The notes below the pieces were generated by a model. That model saw only the letters and a program-made list of their open reading frames with translations, did no database searches and was not told the origin of the DNA. Below, piece by piece: positions 1 through 9,378 of a stretch of 21,055 bases of DNA. Source of the stretch: CADEED01 sp036274075 (GTDB lineage Bacteria > Pseudomonadota > Gammaproteobacteria > Steroidobacterales > Steroidobacteraceae); the NCBI GenBank assembly GCA_036274075.1, contig DASUGK010000088.1, forward strand, positions 1-21,055. The letters are read 5' to 3'. The stretch's first letter is position 1, and each line of letters starts with the position of its first letter. A program made the translations under genes and the position numbers.

Positions 1-1
1 C

Positions 2-790
2 CTCGACCTGCACGCCCGTTACGCCGCGCTCGACGACGCGCGTTACTGGCACGTGCAACCCTGGCCGAAACACGAGCGCCCGCAGCGCTGGATCATCCAG
101 CTGGCGCGCAAGCGCATCCTCGCGCTCAAGCGCGTCGTCGCACAACGCCGCAACGAAGGTGATGCCGACTTCCTCGAAGGCATCGAGACCATGGCCTTCC
201 TCGCGAGCCTGGTCGGCCTCACGTCGGTCGAGCGTTTCATTCCCCTGGCCACGCACGAAACCGAGCGCCGCGAAGTGCTGGAGGCGCAACCCGAGGAGAC
301 GCAGGCGCAGCCGGCACCGCCGGGTGCGCGGCCGCGCGCCACCCCGGTGGGCGAAGCGCCGCGCCCGCGCCACGCCGAGCCCCGGCGCGCCGCCGATACG
401 GCCGGCCGCACCGGTGAACACAAGCGTACCGGCGAAACCACGCGACAGATGCCGGCGCTCGCCCACTCGCGCGCCGATCGCGTGATCGCGGCACAACGCG
501 CCGCCGTGCAGCCCAGGCACGCCGCGCCGGCCGCGCAGCCGCGACAGGTCAAGCGGGAACCTCAACGTCCCGCCACGGTCAAGCCCCGCAAGGCGCCGTC
601 GACCATCACGGCAGCCGAACACGTGGTGATCGCCGACGCCGTGCGCTTGTTAGAGTGGGGCAAGCAGTGGCACGAGATCGCCGAGATGATCGCGCGGCTC
701 GCCGAAAGACCCTCGCCCTCCGAGATCCGGCGCATCCTGCGCACCTACCGGGAACACATCGACGCCATCATGACGCGCCGTCGCGACTAG
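2..790 (+). CDS. Unrecognised basic protein, 5'-truncated by the window edge
   Basis: The reading frame is open from base 2, so the true start lies outside the window. A GTG at 53 is only an internal codon candidate; the 17 codons before it read as ordinary protein (LDLHARYAALDD...). The visible 262 residues fall into three parts. The N-terminal ~95 residues look helical and are rich in Arg and Trp, including HERPQRWIIQLARKRILALK. The middle ~95 residues are low-complexity, rich in Pro, Ala, Arg and Gln, and probably disordered. The C-terminal ~70 residues look helical (ITAAEHVVIADAVRLLEWGK, then a segment ending LRTYREHIDAIMTRRRD). I see no signal peptide, membrane span or catalytic motif and do not recognise the family. 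The basic charge and split architecture would suit a nucleic-acid-associated protein, but that is only inference. It is followed by a 112-base gap before the ABC operon and is probably not part of it. Confidence 0.75.
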   Translation, partial: LDLHARYAALDDARYWHVQPWPKHERPQRWIIQLARKRILALKRVVAQRRNEGDADFLEGIETMAFLASLVGLTSVERFIPLATHETERREVLEAQPEETQAQPAPPGARPRATPVGEAPRPRHAEPRRAADTAGRTGEHKRTGETTRQMPALAHSRADRVIAAQRAAVQPRHAAPAAQPRQVKREPQRPATVKPRKAPSTITAAEHVVIADAVRLLEWGKQWHEIAEMIARLAERPSPSEIRRILRTYREHIDAIMTRRRD

Positions 791-807
791 CGCCGCCGGC
801 GAGGATC

Positions 808-826
808 GCGGCTTGCGCGAAGCCGC
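808..826 (+). terminator. Hairpin downstream of the first gene (possible terminator)
   Basis: A perfect 7-bp inverted repeat, GCGGCTT (808-814) and AAGCCGC (820-826), encloses a 5-base loop GCGCG, 18 bases after the stop codon of the first gene. It has no T-run after it, so an intrinsic terminator is only a possibility. The rest of the 791-902 gap shows no convincing promoter for the ABC operon: no TTGACA/TATAAT-like pair with acceptable spacing was found by eye. Confidence 0.35.
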
Positions 827-902
827 CGCCCTTGCGCAAAATCTGCGCCCCGACGCTGCCCCGGGAACCAACCCGCGGGTACATCGCTCTGTAGCAGGCG
901 CC

Positions 903-1613
<711 letters not shown>

Positions 1614-1633
1614 CCGTTGAGGAGTCTCCTGCC

Positions 1634-2428
1634 TTGAAACCCGTCGGAATCATCACGCGGCGCGAGCTCGCGAGTTATTTCGCCACGCCCGTGGCCTACG
1701 TGTTCATCATCATCTTCCTGGTCTTCACCGGGTTGTGCACCTTCTACCTCGGCGGACTGTTCGAGCGGCGCCAGGCCGACCTGCTGCCGCTGTTCAAGTT
1801 CCTGCCGTGGATGTACCTGTTCCTGGTGCCGGCCGTGTCGATGCGGCTGTGGGCCGAGGAACACAAGACCGGCAGCATCGAGCTGCTCCTCACGCAGCCC
1901 ATCACCACCTGGCAGGCCGTGCTCGGCAAGTTCTTCGCGGCGTGGATCTTCGTCGGCATCGCGCTGGCGCTGACCTTCCCCACCTGGATCACCGTCAATT
2001 ACCTCGGCGACCCCGACAACGGCGCGGCGTTCGCCGGCTACGTCGGCGCCTTCATCATGGCGGGCGCCTTCCTCGCGGTGGGCTCGTGCATGTCGGCGCT
2101 CACCAACAACCAGGTGATCGCCTTCGTGCTGGCCTTCGTGACGTGCGCGCTGGCGACTCTCGCCGGCTACTCGCTGGTCACCGACTGGTCACGCGCCTTC
2201 TTCGGAGGCATCGCCTCGTGGTCTTTCTGGGGCGAAGGGTTGCGCGCAGGCATCCAATCGCTGGGCAACCTGCTCACCGACGGCATCGCCGGGCTGTCCT
2301 TCCTCACGCACTTCGAGAACATCATGAAGGGCGTGCTCGACCTGCGCGACATCCTCTACTTCGCGCTGGTCATCATCTTCTTCCTGCTCGCGAGCACCGT
2401 GCTGCTCGACGCGCGCAAATCGAAATAG
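1634..2428 (+). CDS. ABC-2 type permease, GldF-like
   Basis: This 264-residue inner-membrane protein is the membrane partner of the upstream ATPase. It begins with IITRRELASYFATPVAYVF, the usual cytoplasmic lead-in to the first span of GldF/NosY-type permeases. About six hydrophobic segments follow, with the conserved WAEEHKTGSIELLLTQPI region between spans 2 and 3. I choose the TTG at 1634 because a strong ribosome-binding sequence, GAGGAG (1619-1624), lies 9 bases upstream and the family begins at this point. The frame extends back to 1493, but that part overlaps the ATPase gene and is not family-like. The gene lies 20 bases after the ATPase and 13 bases before the GldG-like gene, so the operon reading is strong. 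The substrate is not evident. Confidence 0.9.
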   Translation: MKPVGIITRRELASYFATPVAYVFIIIFLVFTGLCTFYLGGLFERRQADLLPLFKFLPWMYLFLVPAVSMRLWAEEHKTGSIELLLTQPITTWQAVLGKFFAAWIFVGIALALTFPTWITVNYLGDPDNGAAFAGYVGAFIMAGAFLAVGSCMSALTNNQVIAFVLAFVTCALATLAGYSLVTDWSRAFFGGIASWSFWGEGLRAGIQSLGNLLTDGIAGLSFLTHFENIMKGVLDLRDILYFALVIIFFLLASTVLLDARKSK

Positions 2429-2441
2429 CGGGTTCCCAGGC

Positions 2442-4343
2442 ATGAACAAACCCACACTCGGTGCAGGCTCGCTCGCGCTCGTCGGCCTGCTCTTCATCGG
2501 CATCATGCTGCTCGCCAACACGCTGCTGCGTGGCGCGCAGGTCGACCTCACCCAGGACCGGCTCTACACGCTCTCGCAGGGCACGCGCAACATCCTGCGC
2601 GACCTCGAGGAACCGGTGAACCTGTACCTGTTCTTCTCCGACAGCGCCGCGACGCCGATGCCGGATCTCAAGACCTACGGCACGCGCGTGCGCGAACTGC
2701 TCGAGTCCATGGCGGCGCGCTCGAACGGCAAGCTCACGGTCAAGGTCATCGACCCGCAGCCGTTCTCGGAGGAAGAAGACCGCGCCACCGAGCTCGGCGT
2801 GCAGGGCATGCCGCTCACGCCGGGCGGCGACAAGCTGTACCTCGGCCTCGCGGCGACCAACTCGACCGACGGCAAGGAGGCCATACCCTTCCTCGATCCG
2901 AAGCTCGACGAGCAGCTCGAATACGACGTCACCAAGCTTATCCACAAGCTGGCCACGCCCGAGAAGCCGGTGGTCGGCTGGTTGTCCTCGCTGCCCATGG
3001 GCGGTGACTTCGACATGCGCACCGGCCGCCCGACGCCCGCGCTCATGGTGTACGCGCAGGCGGAGCAGCTCTACGCCGTGCGCGCCATCGACCCGTCGGT
3101 GACCAGGATCGACGAGGACGTCGACGTGCTGGTGCTGGTGCATCCCAAGGCACTGCCGCCCGCGGCGCTGTACGCCATCGACCAGTACGCCATGCGCGGC
3201 GGGCACCTGCTGGTGTTCGTCGATCCCAACTCCCAGGCCGACCAGTCGGGCGCGGACCCGAACGACCCGATGGCGCAGTTCTCGGCCGACAAGTCCTCGC
3301 ATCTCGAGCCGCTGCTCAGCTCCTGGGGCGTGGAGTTCAAGCCCGACCAGGTGGTCGCCGATCTCGAGCGCGGCCTGGTGGTCGGCATGCGCGAGGGCGA
3401 GCCGCCTTCGCAGCACATCGCCATCCTCGGCTTCGATTCCTCGAGCGTCGGCAAGGACGTGGTCACCGCGAATCTCGACAGCATCAACATGGCCACGGTG
3501 GGTAGTTTGAAGCACATCGACGGCTCGAAGACCACCTTCGAGCCGCTGATCCACACCAGCAAGCAGGCCGGCCTGCTGCCCACGCAGCGGTTCGCCATGA
3601 TGAGCGACCCGGCCTCGCTGCGTGACGGCTTCCGCCCCACGGGCGAATTCGTCGTGGCGGCGCGCGTGTCGGGCAACGCCACCAGCGCCTACCCCGACGG
3701 CCCGCCGGCCGGCGTCGCCGCGGCGCCGGATGCGCTCAAGGCCTCGGCCAAGCCGCTGAACGTGGTGATCTTCGCCGACACCGACCTGCTCTCCGACTTC
3801 ATGTGGGGACAGCAGGCCAACTTCTTCGGCCAGGCCATCTTCCAGCCGTTCGCGAACAACGGCGAACTGGTGTGGAACGCCATCGACAACCTGGCCGGCA
3901 GCAACGACCTCATCAGCATCCGCGGGCGCGCCTCGTACGCGCGGCCCTTCACGCGCGTGGTCGCGCTGCAGACCGAGGCCGAATCGCGCTTCCGCGCCAC
4001 CGAGCAGCAGCTCGAGGAGCAGCTCAACCAGACCGAGGAGCGGCTGTCGAAGCTGCAGACCGCGCAGCCGGGCAGCGGCGAGGTCATCCTCACGACCGAG
4101 CAGGCGCGGGAAATCGAACGCTTCCAGGCCGAGAAACTGCGCATCCGCAAGGAACTGCGCGCGGTGAAGTCGCAGCTCGAGCGCGACATCAAGTCGCTCG
4201 GCATGTGGACCAAGGTGATCAACGTCCTCGGCGTGCCGGCCTTGTTCGCCTTGATCGCGCTGCTCGTCGCGCACTGGCACCGCCGCCGGCGCCATGCCAT
4301 CGCCATGCTGCGCAAGACGGCGCAGGGAGCGGCCAATCCATGA
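2442..4343 (+). CDS. GldG-like ABC transporter auxiliary protein
   Basis: This 633-residue protein matches the ABC-transporter auxiliary (GldG) family. An N-terminal membrane span (about residues 9-27) is followed by the family hallmark VDLTQDRLYTLSQGTRNIL, then a long periplasmic region. Within it are LDEQLEYDVTKLIHKL and a segment predicting a Rossmann-like fold (VDVLVLVHPKALPP, then GGHLLVFVDP). Near residues 515-590 there is a Glu/Gln-rich heptad stretch that should form a coiled coil, then a second membrane span (about 590-612) and a basic cytoplasmic tail (HRRRRH). The ATG at 2442 follows the permease stop by 13 bases. The stop overlaps the next gene in an ATGA, so the two are likely translationally coupled. 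In Bacteroidetes GldG works with GldA and GldF; in Proteobacteria the role of this set is not settled. Confidence 0.88.
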   Translation: MNKPTLGAGSLALVGLLFIGIMLLANTLLRGAQVDLTQDRLYTLSQGTRNILRDLEEPVNLYLFFSDSAATPMPDLKTYGTRVRELLESMAARSNGKLTVKVIDPQPFSEEEDRATELGVQGMPLTPGGDKLYLGLAATNSTDGKEAIPFLDPKLDEQLEYDVTKLIHKLATPEKPVVGWLSSLPMGGDFDMRTGRPTPALMVYAQAEQLYAVRAIDPSVTRIDEDVDVLVLVHPKALPPAALYAIDQYAMRGGHLLVFVDPNSQADQSGADPNDPMAQFSADKSSHLEPLLSSWGVEFKPDQVVADLERGLVVGMREGEPPSQHIAILGFDSSSVGKDVVTANLDSINMATVGSLKHIDGSKTTFEPLIHTSKQAGLLPTQRFAMMSDPASLRDGFRPTGEFVVAARVSGNATSAYPDGPPAGVAAAPDALKASAKPLNVVIFADTDLLSDFMWGQQANFFGQAIFQPFANNGELVWNAIDNLAGSNDLISIRGRASYARPFTRVVALQTEAESRFRATEQQLEEQLNQTEERLSKLQTAQPGSGEVILTTEQAREIERFQAEKLRIRKELRAVKSQLERDIKSLGMWTKVINVLGVPALFALIALLVAHWHRRRRHAIAMLRKTAQGAANP

Positions 4344-5539
4344 TCATGCGTCCACGTTCCAGGGTGCTCGCGGGCGCCGCTCTCGTCGCGCTCATCGCCG
4401 GCCTGTGGCTGACGCTGCACCGCTCGGGCCAGCAGGGTGACCTCGGTGGCGGAACGCTGTTCCCGGACCTCACTGCCGAGCTGGGCAGCGTCAACGAGAT
4501 CCGCCTCTCCAAGGGCGACGGCAGCCGCACCACGCTGCGCAAGCAGGCCGACGGCTGGACCGTGGTGGAACGCGAGTACCCGGCCGATGCCGGCCGCGTG
4601 CGCGACCTGGTGCTGAGCCTCGCGCGCATGAAGGTCATCGAGCGCAAGACCAGCGATCCGGCCAACTACGCCCGGCTGGGCGTCGAGGCTCCCGACTCAC
4701 CGACAGCGGCGAGCACGCTGGTGGAAGTCGTGGCCGGTGACAAGAACTGGTCGCTGGTCGTGGGCAAGAACGCCGAGGGCCGCGCGATCTACGTGCGCAA
4801 GCACAAGGAAGCCGCCAGCGCGCTGGCCGAGCCCGCCGTCATGGTAGAGCCGGATCCGAAACGCTGGGTGGATCGGCAGCTGCTCGACATCGCCGGCACC
4901 AAGGTGCACGACATCGCGGTGAAATCCGCGGGCGGCAAGGGATACACGCTGACACGCGCCCAGCGTGGCGCGGACATGGTGCTCAGCCCCGTGCCAAAGG
5001 GCCGCAAGCCGGCGAGCGCCATGTCGCTCAACTCGCAGGCAGACTCGCTGGTGGCCCTCAACTTCGACGACATGCGCGCCCCGCCGGCCGGCGCCGCACC
5101 GGCCACCGACCACGCCACGTTCCGGCTGTTCGACGGCCAGGTATTCGAATTCGCGGGCCGCAAGGAAGGCGACAAGGCCTACGTGACCGTGAGCGCGCAT
5201 CGCGACCCGGCGCTGGCCGCGCAGTTCCCCGAGCCCGCTCCCGAGGCGCCACCCGCCGCGGCCGACGCCGCAACCCCTGCAGTGGCCACCACGCCGCCCG
5301 CGGACGCGGCCGGCGAGAAATCCGCCACCGCGCCTGCGGCACCGGCAGCGCCCACGCCACCGGCCGCGCCGGCGGCTCCCGCGGCGCCGTCGCCCGCCGA
5401 CCCGAGCGCTGAACGGATTGGCGCGCGCGCCAAGGGCCTGGAATTCGAGATCCCGCTCTACAAGTACGAGTCCATCTTCCGCGGCCTGGAAGACATGCTG
5501 GAGCCGAAGGACCAGCCCGCGGCCGCGGACCAAGAGTAG
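4340..5539 (+). CDS. DUF4340 domain protein with Ala/Pro-rich linker
   Basis: This 399-residue, membrane-anchored, presumably periplasmic protein is the last gene of the Gld-type operon. The ATG at 4340 overlaps the upstream stop (ATGA). An N-terminal anchor (about residues 8-26) has no lipobox Cys. It is followed by repeated beta-rich modules typical of DUF4340, for example LSKGDGSRTTLRKQADGWTV, LVVGKNAEGRAIYV and RWVDRQLLDI. Residues ~300-355 are a low-complexity run of Ala, Pro and Thr with PAAP-like units. A short folded C-terminal part follows, including FEIPLYKYESIFRGLEDML. DUF4340 proteins commonly accompany GldG-like proteins; no enzymatic motif is visible and the function is unknown. 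The gene converges on lptG with 45 bases between the stops. Confidence 0.85.
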   Translation: MIMRPRSRVLAGAALVALIAGLWLTLHRSGQQGDLGGGTLFPDLTAELGSVNEIRLSKGDGSRTTLRKQADGWTVVEREYPADAGRVRDLVLSLARMKVIERKTSDPANYARLGVEAPDSPTAASTLVEVVAGDKNWSLVVGKNAEGRAIYVRKHKEAASALAEPAVMVEPDPKRWVDRQLLDIAGTKVHDIAVKSAGGKGYTLTRAQRGADMVLSPVPKGRKPASAMSLNSQADSLVALNFDDMRAPPAGAAPATDHATFRLFDGQVFEFAGRKEGDKAYVTVSAHRDPALAAQFPEPAPEAPPAAADAATPAVATTPPADAAGEKSATAPAAPAAPTPPAAPAAPAAPSPADPSAERIGARAKGLEFEIPLYKYESIFRGLEDMLEPKDQPAAADQE

Positions 5540-5560
5540 TTAGAGCCAGGCGCGCCCCGG

Positions 5561-5580
5561 CGCGACGGAAGTTCGTCGCG
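5561..5580. terminator. Hairpin between the convergent DUF4340 and lptG genes
   Basis: A perfect 7-bp stem, CGCGACG (5561-5567) with CGTCGCG (5574-5580), and a 6-base loop lies in the 45-base gap between two convergent stop codons. The position suits a bidirectional transcription end, but neither strand has a T-run after the stem, so intrinsic termination is uncertain. Confidence 0.4.
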
Positions 5581-5584
5581 GCGG

Positions 5585-6652
5585 CTATCGCGTTCGCGCG
5601 ATCAGGAGCAGCGCGGCCGCCGCCAGTATCAATGTCGGCGTCCAGGCCAGTACCATGGGGCTGGCCTCGAACACCACCGCGCCGCTCTCGAGCACGCGCT
5701 GCACGAAGAAGAAAGTGACGCCGATCAGCACGCCGATGAGCAGGCGTGCGCCTGCGCCAGCCGCGCGCAGGCTGCCGAACACGAACGGCACCGCCAGCAG
5801 CGCGGTGAACAGGATGGCCGTGGTGCGCGCGATGCGCGACCAGAAGGCGAATTCCTGGCTGGTGGCGTCGAGGCCGTTTTCCTTGAGGTGCTGCACCAGG
5901 CTCCACAACACGCGGGTCTCGAGCTGGCGCGGCGCCGCCACCGTGAGCCCGAGGAAATCCCCGCCGACCGCCGAGGAGAAATCACGGCTGGCCTGGTGTT
6001 CCGACTCGATGACCTCGCCGCCGAAACGCGTGGCAGCGTAGCGCGTGAGCTTCCAGCTGCCGTCGGGCTTCACGCTGGCGGTGCTCGCGGTGGCCACCGA
6101 GGCGAGCCGGTGGTCCGGCGTGAGCTCGTAGATGTGCATGCCGCCGAACTCGGCGCCGCCGGACTGCTGGCTGACGTTGATGAGCAGGTTGCCGTCGCGT
6201 ACCCAGGCACCGCCGCGGCTGGCGAAGCTGATGTTGGAGAACTTGCTGAGCGCCTTCTGGCGCTTGGCCATGTCCTGCATGGGCGGGGCCAGGAATTCAC
6301 CGCAGACCACCGCCACCACGACCAGCAGCAGGCCGGCCATGGCCACCGAGCCCGCGATGCGCCACACCGAGATGCCGGCGCTGCGCATCACCGTGAGCTC
6401 GCTGCCGCTGGCCAGCGTGCCCAGGCCCAGCAGGGCGCCGATGAGCACGGCGATGGGCATCAGCTCGTAGACCTGCTGCGGCAGGTTGAGCAGCACGAAC
6501 CAGAAGGCGTCGAGCGCGGTGTAGGTGCCGACGCCGATGTCGTCCTGCTGGTTGGCGAACAGGAACAGCGCGCCCAGCGCCACCAGCACCGCCAGCACCA
6601 CGAACACCCCGCCCAGCACGGCGCGGATCACGTAACGGTCGAGCAGGTTCAT
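5585..6652 (-). CDS. lptG: LPS export ABC transporter permease LptG
   Basis: LptG pairs with LptF and the ATPase LptB to extract lipopolysaccharide from the inner membrane and pass it to LptC and LptA. The 355-residue protein has the family plan: MNLLDRYVIRAVL start, three N-terminal spans (about 13-33, 61-80, 97-118), a periplasmic beta-jellyroll domain (about 120-265) and three C-terminal spans. The conserved cytoplasmic stretch ASGSELTVMRSAGIS (81-95), the coupling region contacting LptB, is present. I choose the ATG at 6652 because it overlaps the lptF stop (ATGA) and because family members start at MNLLDRY; the open frame further upstream lies inside lptF. lptB is not in the window, which is usual because it sits with lptA/lptC. 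Confidence 0.95.
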   Translation of the reverse strand: MNLLDRYVIRAVLGGVFVVLAVLVALGALFLFANQQDDIGVGTYTALDAFWFVLLNLPQQVYELMPIAVLIGALLGLGTLASGSELTVMRSAGISVWRIAGSVAMAGLLLVVVAVVCGEFLAPPMQDMAKRQKALSKFSNISFASRGGAWVRDGNLLINVSQQSGGAEFGGMHIYELTPDHRLASVATASTASVKPDGSWKLTRYAATRFGGEVIESEHQASRDFSSAVGGDFLGLTVAAPRQLETRVLWSLVQHLKENGLDATSQEFAFWSRIARTTAILFTALLAVPFVFGSLRAAGAGARLLIGVLIGVTFFFVQRVLESGAVVFEASPMVLAWTPTLILAAAALLLIARTR

Positions 6653-7764
6653 GCCGGCACCGCCGCCGCCATCGCGCGGGTATTGCGCCGGTAGCGCCGG
6701 CGCGCGTTCCAGCGCGGCAGCAGCAGGATGGCCAGCGCCAGCAACACCACCGCGGCATGCACCCACCACAGGCCTAACCACTGCGGGATGGCGCCGCGCG
6801 CCAGCCCCTGGCGCCCGGCGATGGCCAGGTTGATGTACACGAAGAAGATCAGCACCGCGTAACCGATGCGCGCGTAACGCCCCTGGCGCGGGCGCAGCCG
6901 CGCCAGCGGCACGGCGATGCCGGCCAGCACCAGCGCCATGATGGGAAACGCGATGCGCCAGTGGAACTCGGCCAGCTGCTCGGGCTTCGGTGACTGCAGC
7001 AGCGTGCGCGTCGGCGCGCCCTCGAGCGCCACCGCGCCGCCGGAAAGCGCCGGCAGGCGCACCGGGATGGTGTTCTCGGCGAAACGCACGATGCGGAACT
7101 TGCGCTCCCCGGGAATCCCCTCGAAACGCTGGCCGTCGTAGAGCGTGATGACCTGCAGGTCGCCGCCCTCGGCGTAGGCATGCGTGGCGCGCTGCGCCAG
7201 CGCGATCTCCAGGTGGCCGCCCCGGTCGCGCTCGACGAACACCTTCTGCAGCGTGCCGTCGGGCGCCGCGCCCTGCGCGTACACCACGGTGCTGCCGCCT
7301 CCGAACATGCGGAACTTGCCGGCCGTGATGGGCGCGAACTGCCCGGCGCGCAGCGCCTCGCTGCGCAGCTCGAGCATGCGGCCCGCGGCCGCCGGCGCGA
7401 CGTGCAGCGACAGTGCGCCCAGCAGGATGGCCAGCAGCACGCTGAAGCCGATGACCGGCATCAGCACGGGGCGCGAGCCCGCGCCGCAGGCCTGCGCGGC
7501 GGTCATTTCGCTGTCGTGGTAGAGCCGGCCGAGCGCCAGCACGATGCCGATCAGCAACCCGACCGGGATCACCAGCGACAGGTTCTGGACGGCGCTGAGC
7601 AGGATGAGTTCGAGCACCACGCCGCGCGGGTACTGGCTTTCGGCCGCCCGCTCTAACACACGCGCGACCTGATTTGTGAGCAATATCGCCAGTAACACAC
7701 CAGTTACGGCGACCCAGCTGACGACCACTTCGCGCAGGATGTAGCGATCGAGAATGCGCAGCAA
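6649..7764 (-). CDS. lptF: LPS export ABC transporter permease LptF
   Basis: This is the partner of LptG in the LptB2FG complex. The ~371-residue product starts with LRILDRYILREVV. It has three N-terminal spans, the conserved coupling segment GRLYHDSEMTAAQACGAG after span 2, a periplasmic jellyroll region, and three C-terminal spans ending in a basic tail. I place the start at the TTG at 7764, just before the RILDRYILREV hallmark. An in-frame upstream extension to 7866 runs into the intergenic region and is not family-like. No clear Shine-Dalgarno precedes the TTG, so the exact start is uncertain by a few codons. The first ~25 codons use more AT-rich codons (ATA, TTA, AAT) than the rest. The gene is divergent from pepA, as in many gammaproteobacteria. 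Confidence 0.93.
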   Translation of the reverse strand: MLRILDRYILREVVVSWVAVTGVLLAILLTNQVARVLERAAESQYPRGVVLELILLSAVQNLSLVIPVGLLIGIVLALGRLYHDSEMTAAQACGAGSRPVLMPVIGFSVLLAILLGALSLHVAPAAAGRMLELRSEALRAGQFAPITAGKFRMFGGGSTVVYAQGAAPDGTLQKVFVERDRGGHLEIALAQRATHAYAEGGDLQVITLYDGQRFEGIPGERKFRIVRFAENTIPVRLPALSGGAVALEGAPTRTLLQSPKPEQLAEFHWRIAFPIMALVLAGIAVPLARLRPRQGRYARIGYAVLIFFVYINLAIAGRQGLARGAIPQWLGLWWVHAAVVLLALAILLLPRWNARRRYRRNTRAMAAAVPA

Positions 7765-7878
7765 CAGAACACCAAAACCGAGTTGGGTTACACTTCGCGA
7801 CCTTAAAGCACGGCCGCCCTTCGCGACAGTCCCCGTCGGGCCGCTTTGACGGTCGGCCAAGCCCAAGGACTACAAAAA
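7765..7878. promoter_or_regulatory. Divergent lptF/pepA intergenic region
   Basis: This 114-base spacer must hold the promoters for lptFG (minus) and pepA (plus). The part at 7771-7810 is the most AT-rich and is the likely promoter core. By eye I find only weak matches: TGTAAC on the minus strand (7787-7792) and TTGACG on the plus strand (7846-7851) without a well-spaced partner. AAGGA at 7865-7869, 9 bases before the pepA ATG, is a good ribosome-binding site. No palindromic operator stood out. Confidence 0.45.
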
Positions 7879-9378
7879 ATGCAGTTCGATACGTGGACGA
7901 AGGCGCTCGCAGAGCTGCCCATCGATTGTGTCGCCGTCGGCGTTCAGGATGACGGCGAGCTGACCCCGGAAGCCAAGACCCTCGACTTGAAATGCCGCGA
8001 GAAGCTGTCGCGGCTCACCAAGCGTGGCGATTTCAGCGGCAAGCTCGGCGAGACCTGGCTGGTCACCGACCTCGAGGGCATCCGGGCCGAACGCGTGCTG
8101 CTGGTCGGCCTGGGTCCGAAGGCGAAGGACGGGATCACGCGCAAGACCTGGCGCCGCATCGTGGTCGCCGCGATTTCCGCGGCCACGCGCACCCGGGTCA
8201 CGTCGCTGGCCCTGGCGCTGCCGCGTCCCGCCGCCAAGGTGTTGTCCGACGATCGCCTCGGCCGCTCGGTGGCCGAGCTCACGGGCAATACCCTGTACCG
8301 CGTCAACGACCTCAAGAGCGCGAAGAAGCCGCGCCCGCCCGCGCTGAACCGCGTGGTCGTGGCCGCCGCCGCCAAGGCCGACGCCAACATCAGGAAAGGT
8401 TTCAAGCAGGGCGCGGCGCTCGCCAACGGCGCGGCGCTGATGCGCAACCTCGCCAACCTGCCCGGCAACGTCTGCACGCCGTCCTATCTCGGCAAGACCG
8501 CCGAGGGACTCGCCAGGACCCACAAGTCGCTCAAGGTGAAGGTGCTGGGCCTGCCCGAGATCAAGCGCGAGAAGATGGGATGTTTCCTGGCGGTGACGCA
8601 GGGCAGCGAGGAGCCGCCGCGGTTCATCGTCATCGAGCATCGGCATCCGAAGGCCAAGGGCGCACCCGTGGTGCTGGTGGGCAAGGGCATCACCTTCGAC
8701 ACCGGCGGCATCTCGCTCAAGGACCCGCCGACCATGGACGAGATGAAATTCGACATGAGCGGGGCGGCCTGCGTCATCGGCACCATGAACACCGTGGCCG
8801 AGCTCAACCTGCCCATCCACGTCGTGGGCCTCGTGGCGGCCTGCGAGAACATGCCCGACGGCCGCGCCATCAAGCCCGGCGACATCGTCACCAGCGCGCA
8901 GGGCCTCACCGTCGAGATCCTCAACACCGACGCCGAGGGCCGCCTGATCCTCTGCGACGCGCTCAACTACGCCAAGCGCTTCAAGCCCGACGTGGTCATC
9001 GACATGGCGACGCTCACCGGCGCGATTGTCGTCGCGCTCGGCGTGCACCACACCGGCGTGTTCTCCAACACCGACTCGCTGGCGCGCGAGCTGGTCGACT
9101 GCGGCATCGCCGCCGACGACCGCGCCTGGCACATGCCGGTGGGTGACGAATACGGCGACCAGCTCAAGAGCAACTTCGCCGACATGGCCAATGTCGCCGG
9201 GCGCGACGGCGGCTCCTGCACGGCCGCGGCCTTCCTCGCCAAGTTCACGCAGGGACTCACCTGGGCGCACCTCGACATCGCCGGCACCGCCTACCAGGGA
9301 GGCGCGGGCAAGGGCAGCACCGGCCGTCCCAGCGCCATGCTGCTGGAATTCCTGCTGCGCCGCGCAGGTGCGCGCTAA
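7879..9378 (+). CDS. pepA: Leucyl (cytosol) aminopeptidase PepA
   Basis: This is an M17 family hexameric di-metal aminopeptidase that removes N-terminal residues from peptides in the cytoplasm. In some enterobacteria it also binds DNA at cer sites and carAB. The product is 499 residues, close to E. coli PepA (503). Metal and catalytic residues are all in place: K269 and D274 in VGKGITFDTGG, catalytic K281, D292 in KFDMSGA, then D351, E353 and catalytic R355 in NTDAEGR. The ATG at 7879 is preferred over the upstream TTG at 7846 because AAGGA sits 9 bases before it and the family begins MQF. holC follows 30 bases downstream, then valS, the conserved gammaproteobacterial order. Confidence 0.96.
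   Translation: MQFDTWTKALAELPIDCVAVGVQDDGELTPEAKTLDLKCREKLSRLTKRGDFSGKLGETWLVTDLEGIRAERVLLVGLGPKAKDGITRKTWRRIVVAAISAATRTRVTSLALALPRPAAKVLSDDRLGRSVAELTGNTLYRVNDLKSAKKPRPPALNRVVVAAAAKADANIRKGFKQGAALANGAALMRNLANLPGNVCTPSYLGKTAEGLARTHKSLKVKVLGLPEIKREKMGCFLAVTQGSEEPPRFIVIEHRHPKAKGAPVVLVGKGITFDTGGISLKDPPTMDEMKFDMSGAACVIGTMNTVAELNLPIHVVGLVAACENMPDGRAIKPGDIVTSAQGLTVEILNTDAEGRLILCDALNYAKRFKPDVVIDMATLTGAIVVALGVHHTGVFSNTDSLARELVDCGIAADDRAWHMPVGDEYGDQLKSNFADMANVAGRDGGSCTAAAFLAKFTQGLTWAHLDIAGTAYQGGAGKGSTGRPSAMLLEFLLRRAGAR

Noticed and set aside
2373..4295. Long minus-strand open frame (640 codons) opposite the GldG-like gene
   Set aside because: It is the GC-codon shadow of a well-supported gene; its translation is His/Arg/Val-rich without any family pattern. 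The same holds for 7870-9885 and 10532-12379.
5228..5410. Tandem GCC/CCG-like repeats as a CRISPR or satellite
   Set aside because: They are in-frame codons for an Ala/Pro linker, with no constant unit length and no spacers.
7765..7866. N-terminal extension of lptF
   Set aside because: It would run across the divergent promoter region and has no resemblance to LptF N-termini.
7846..7874. TTGACG plus ACTACA as a pepA promoter
   Set aside because: The implied transcription start falls inside or after the pepA start codon, while a good ribosome-binding site (AAGGA) argues for a normal leader.
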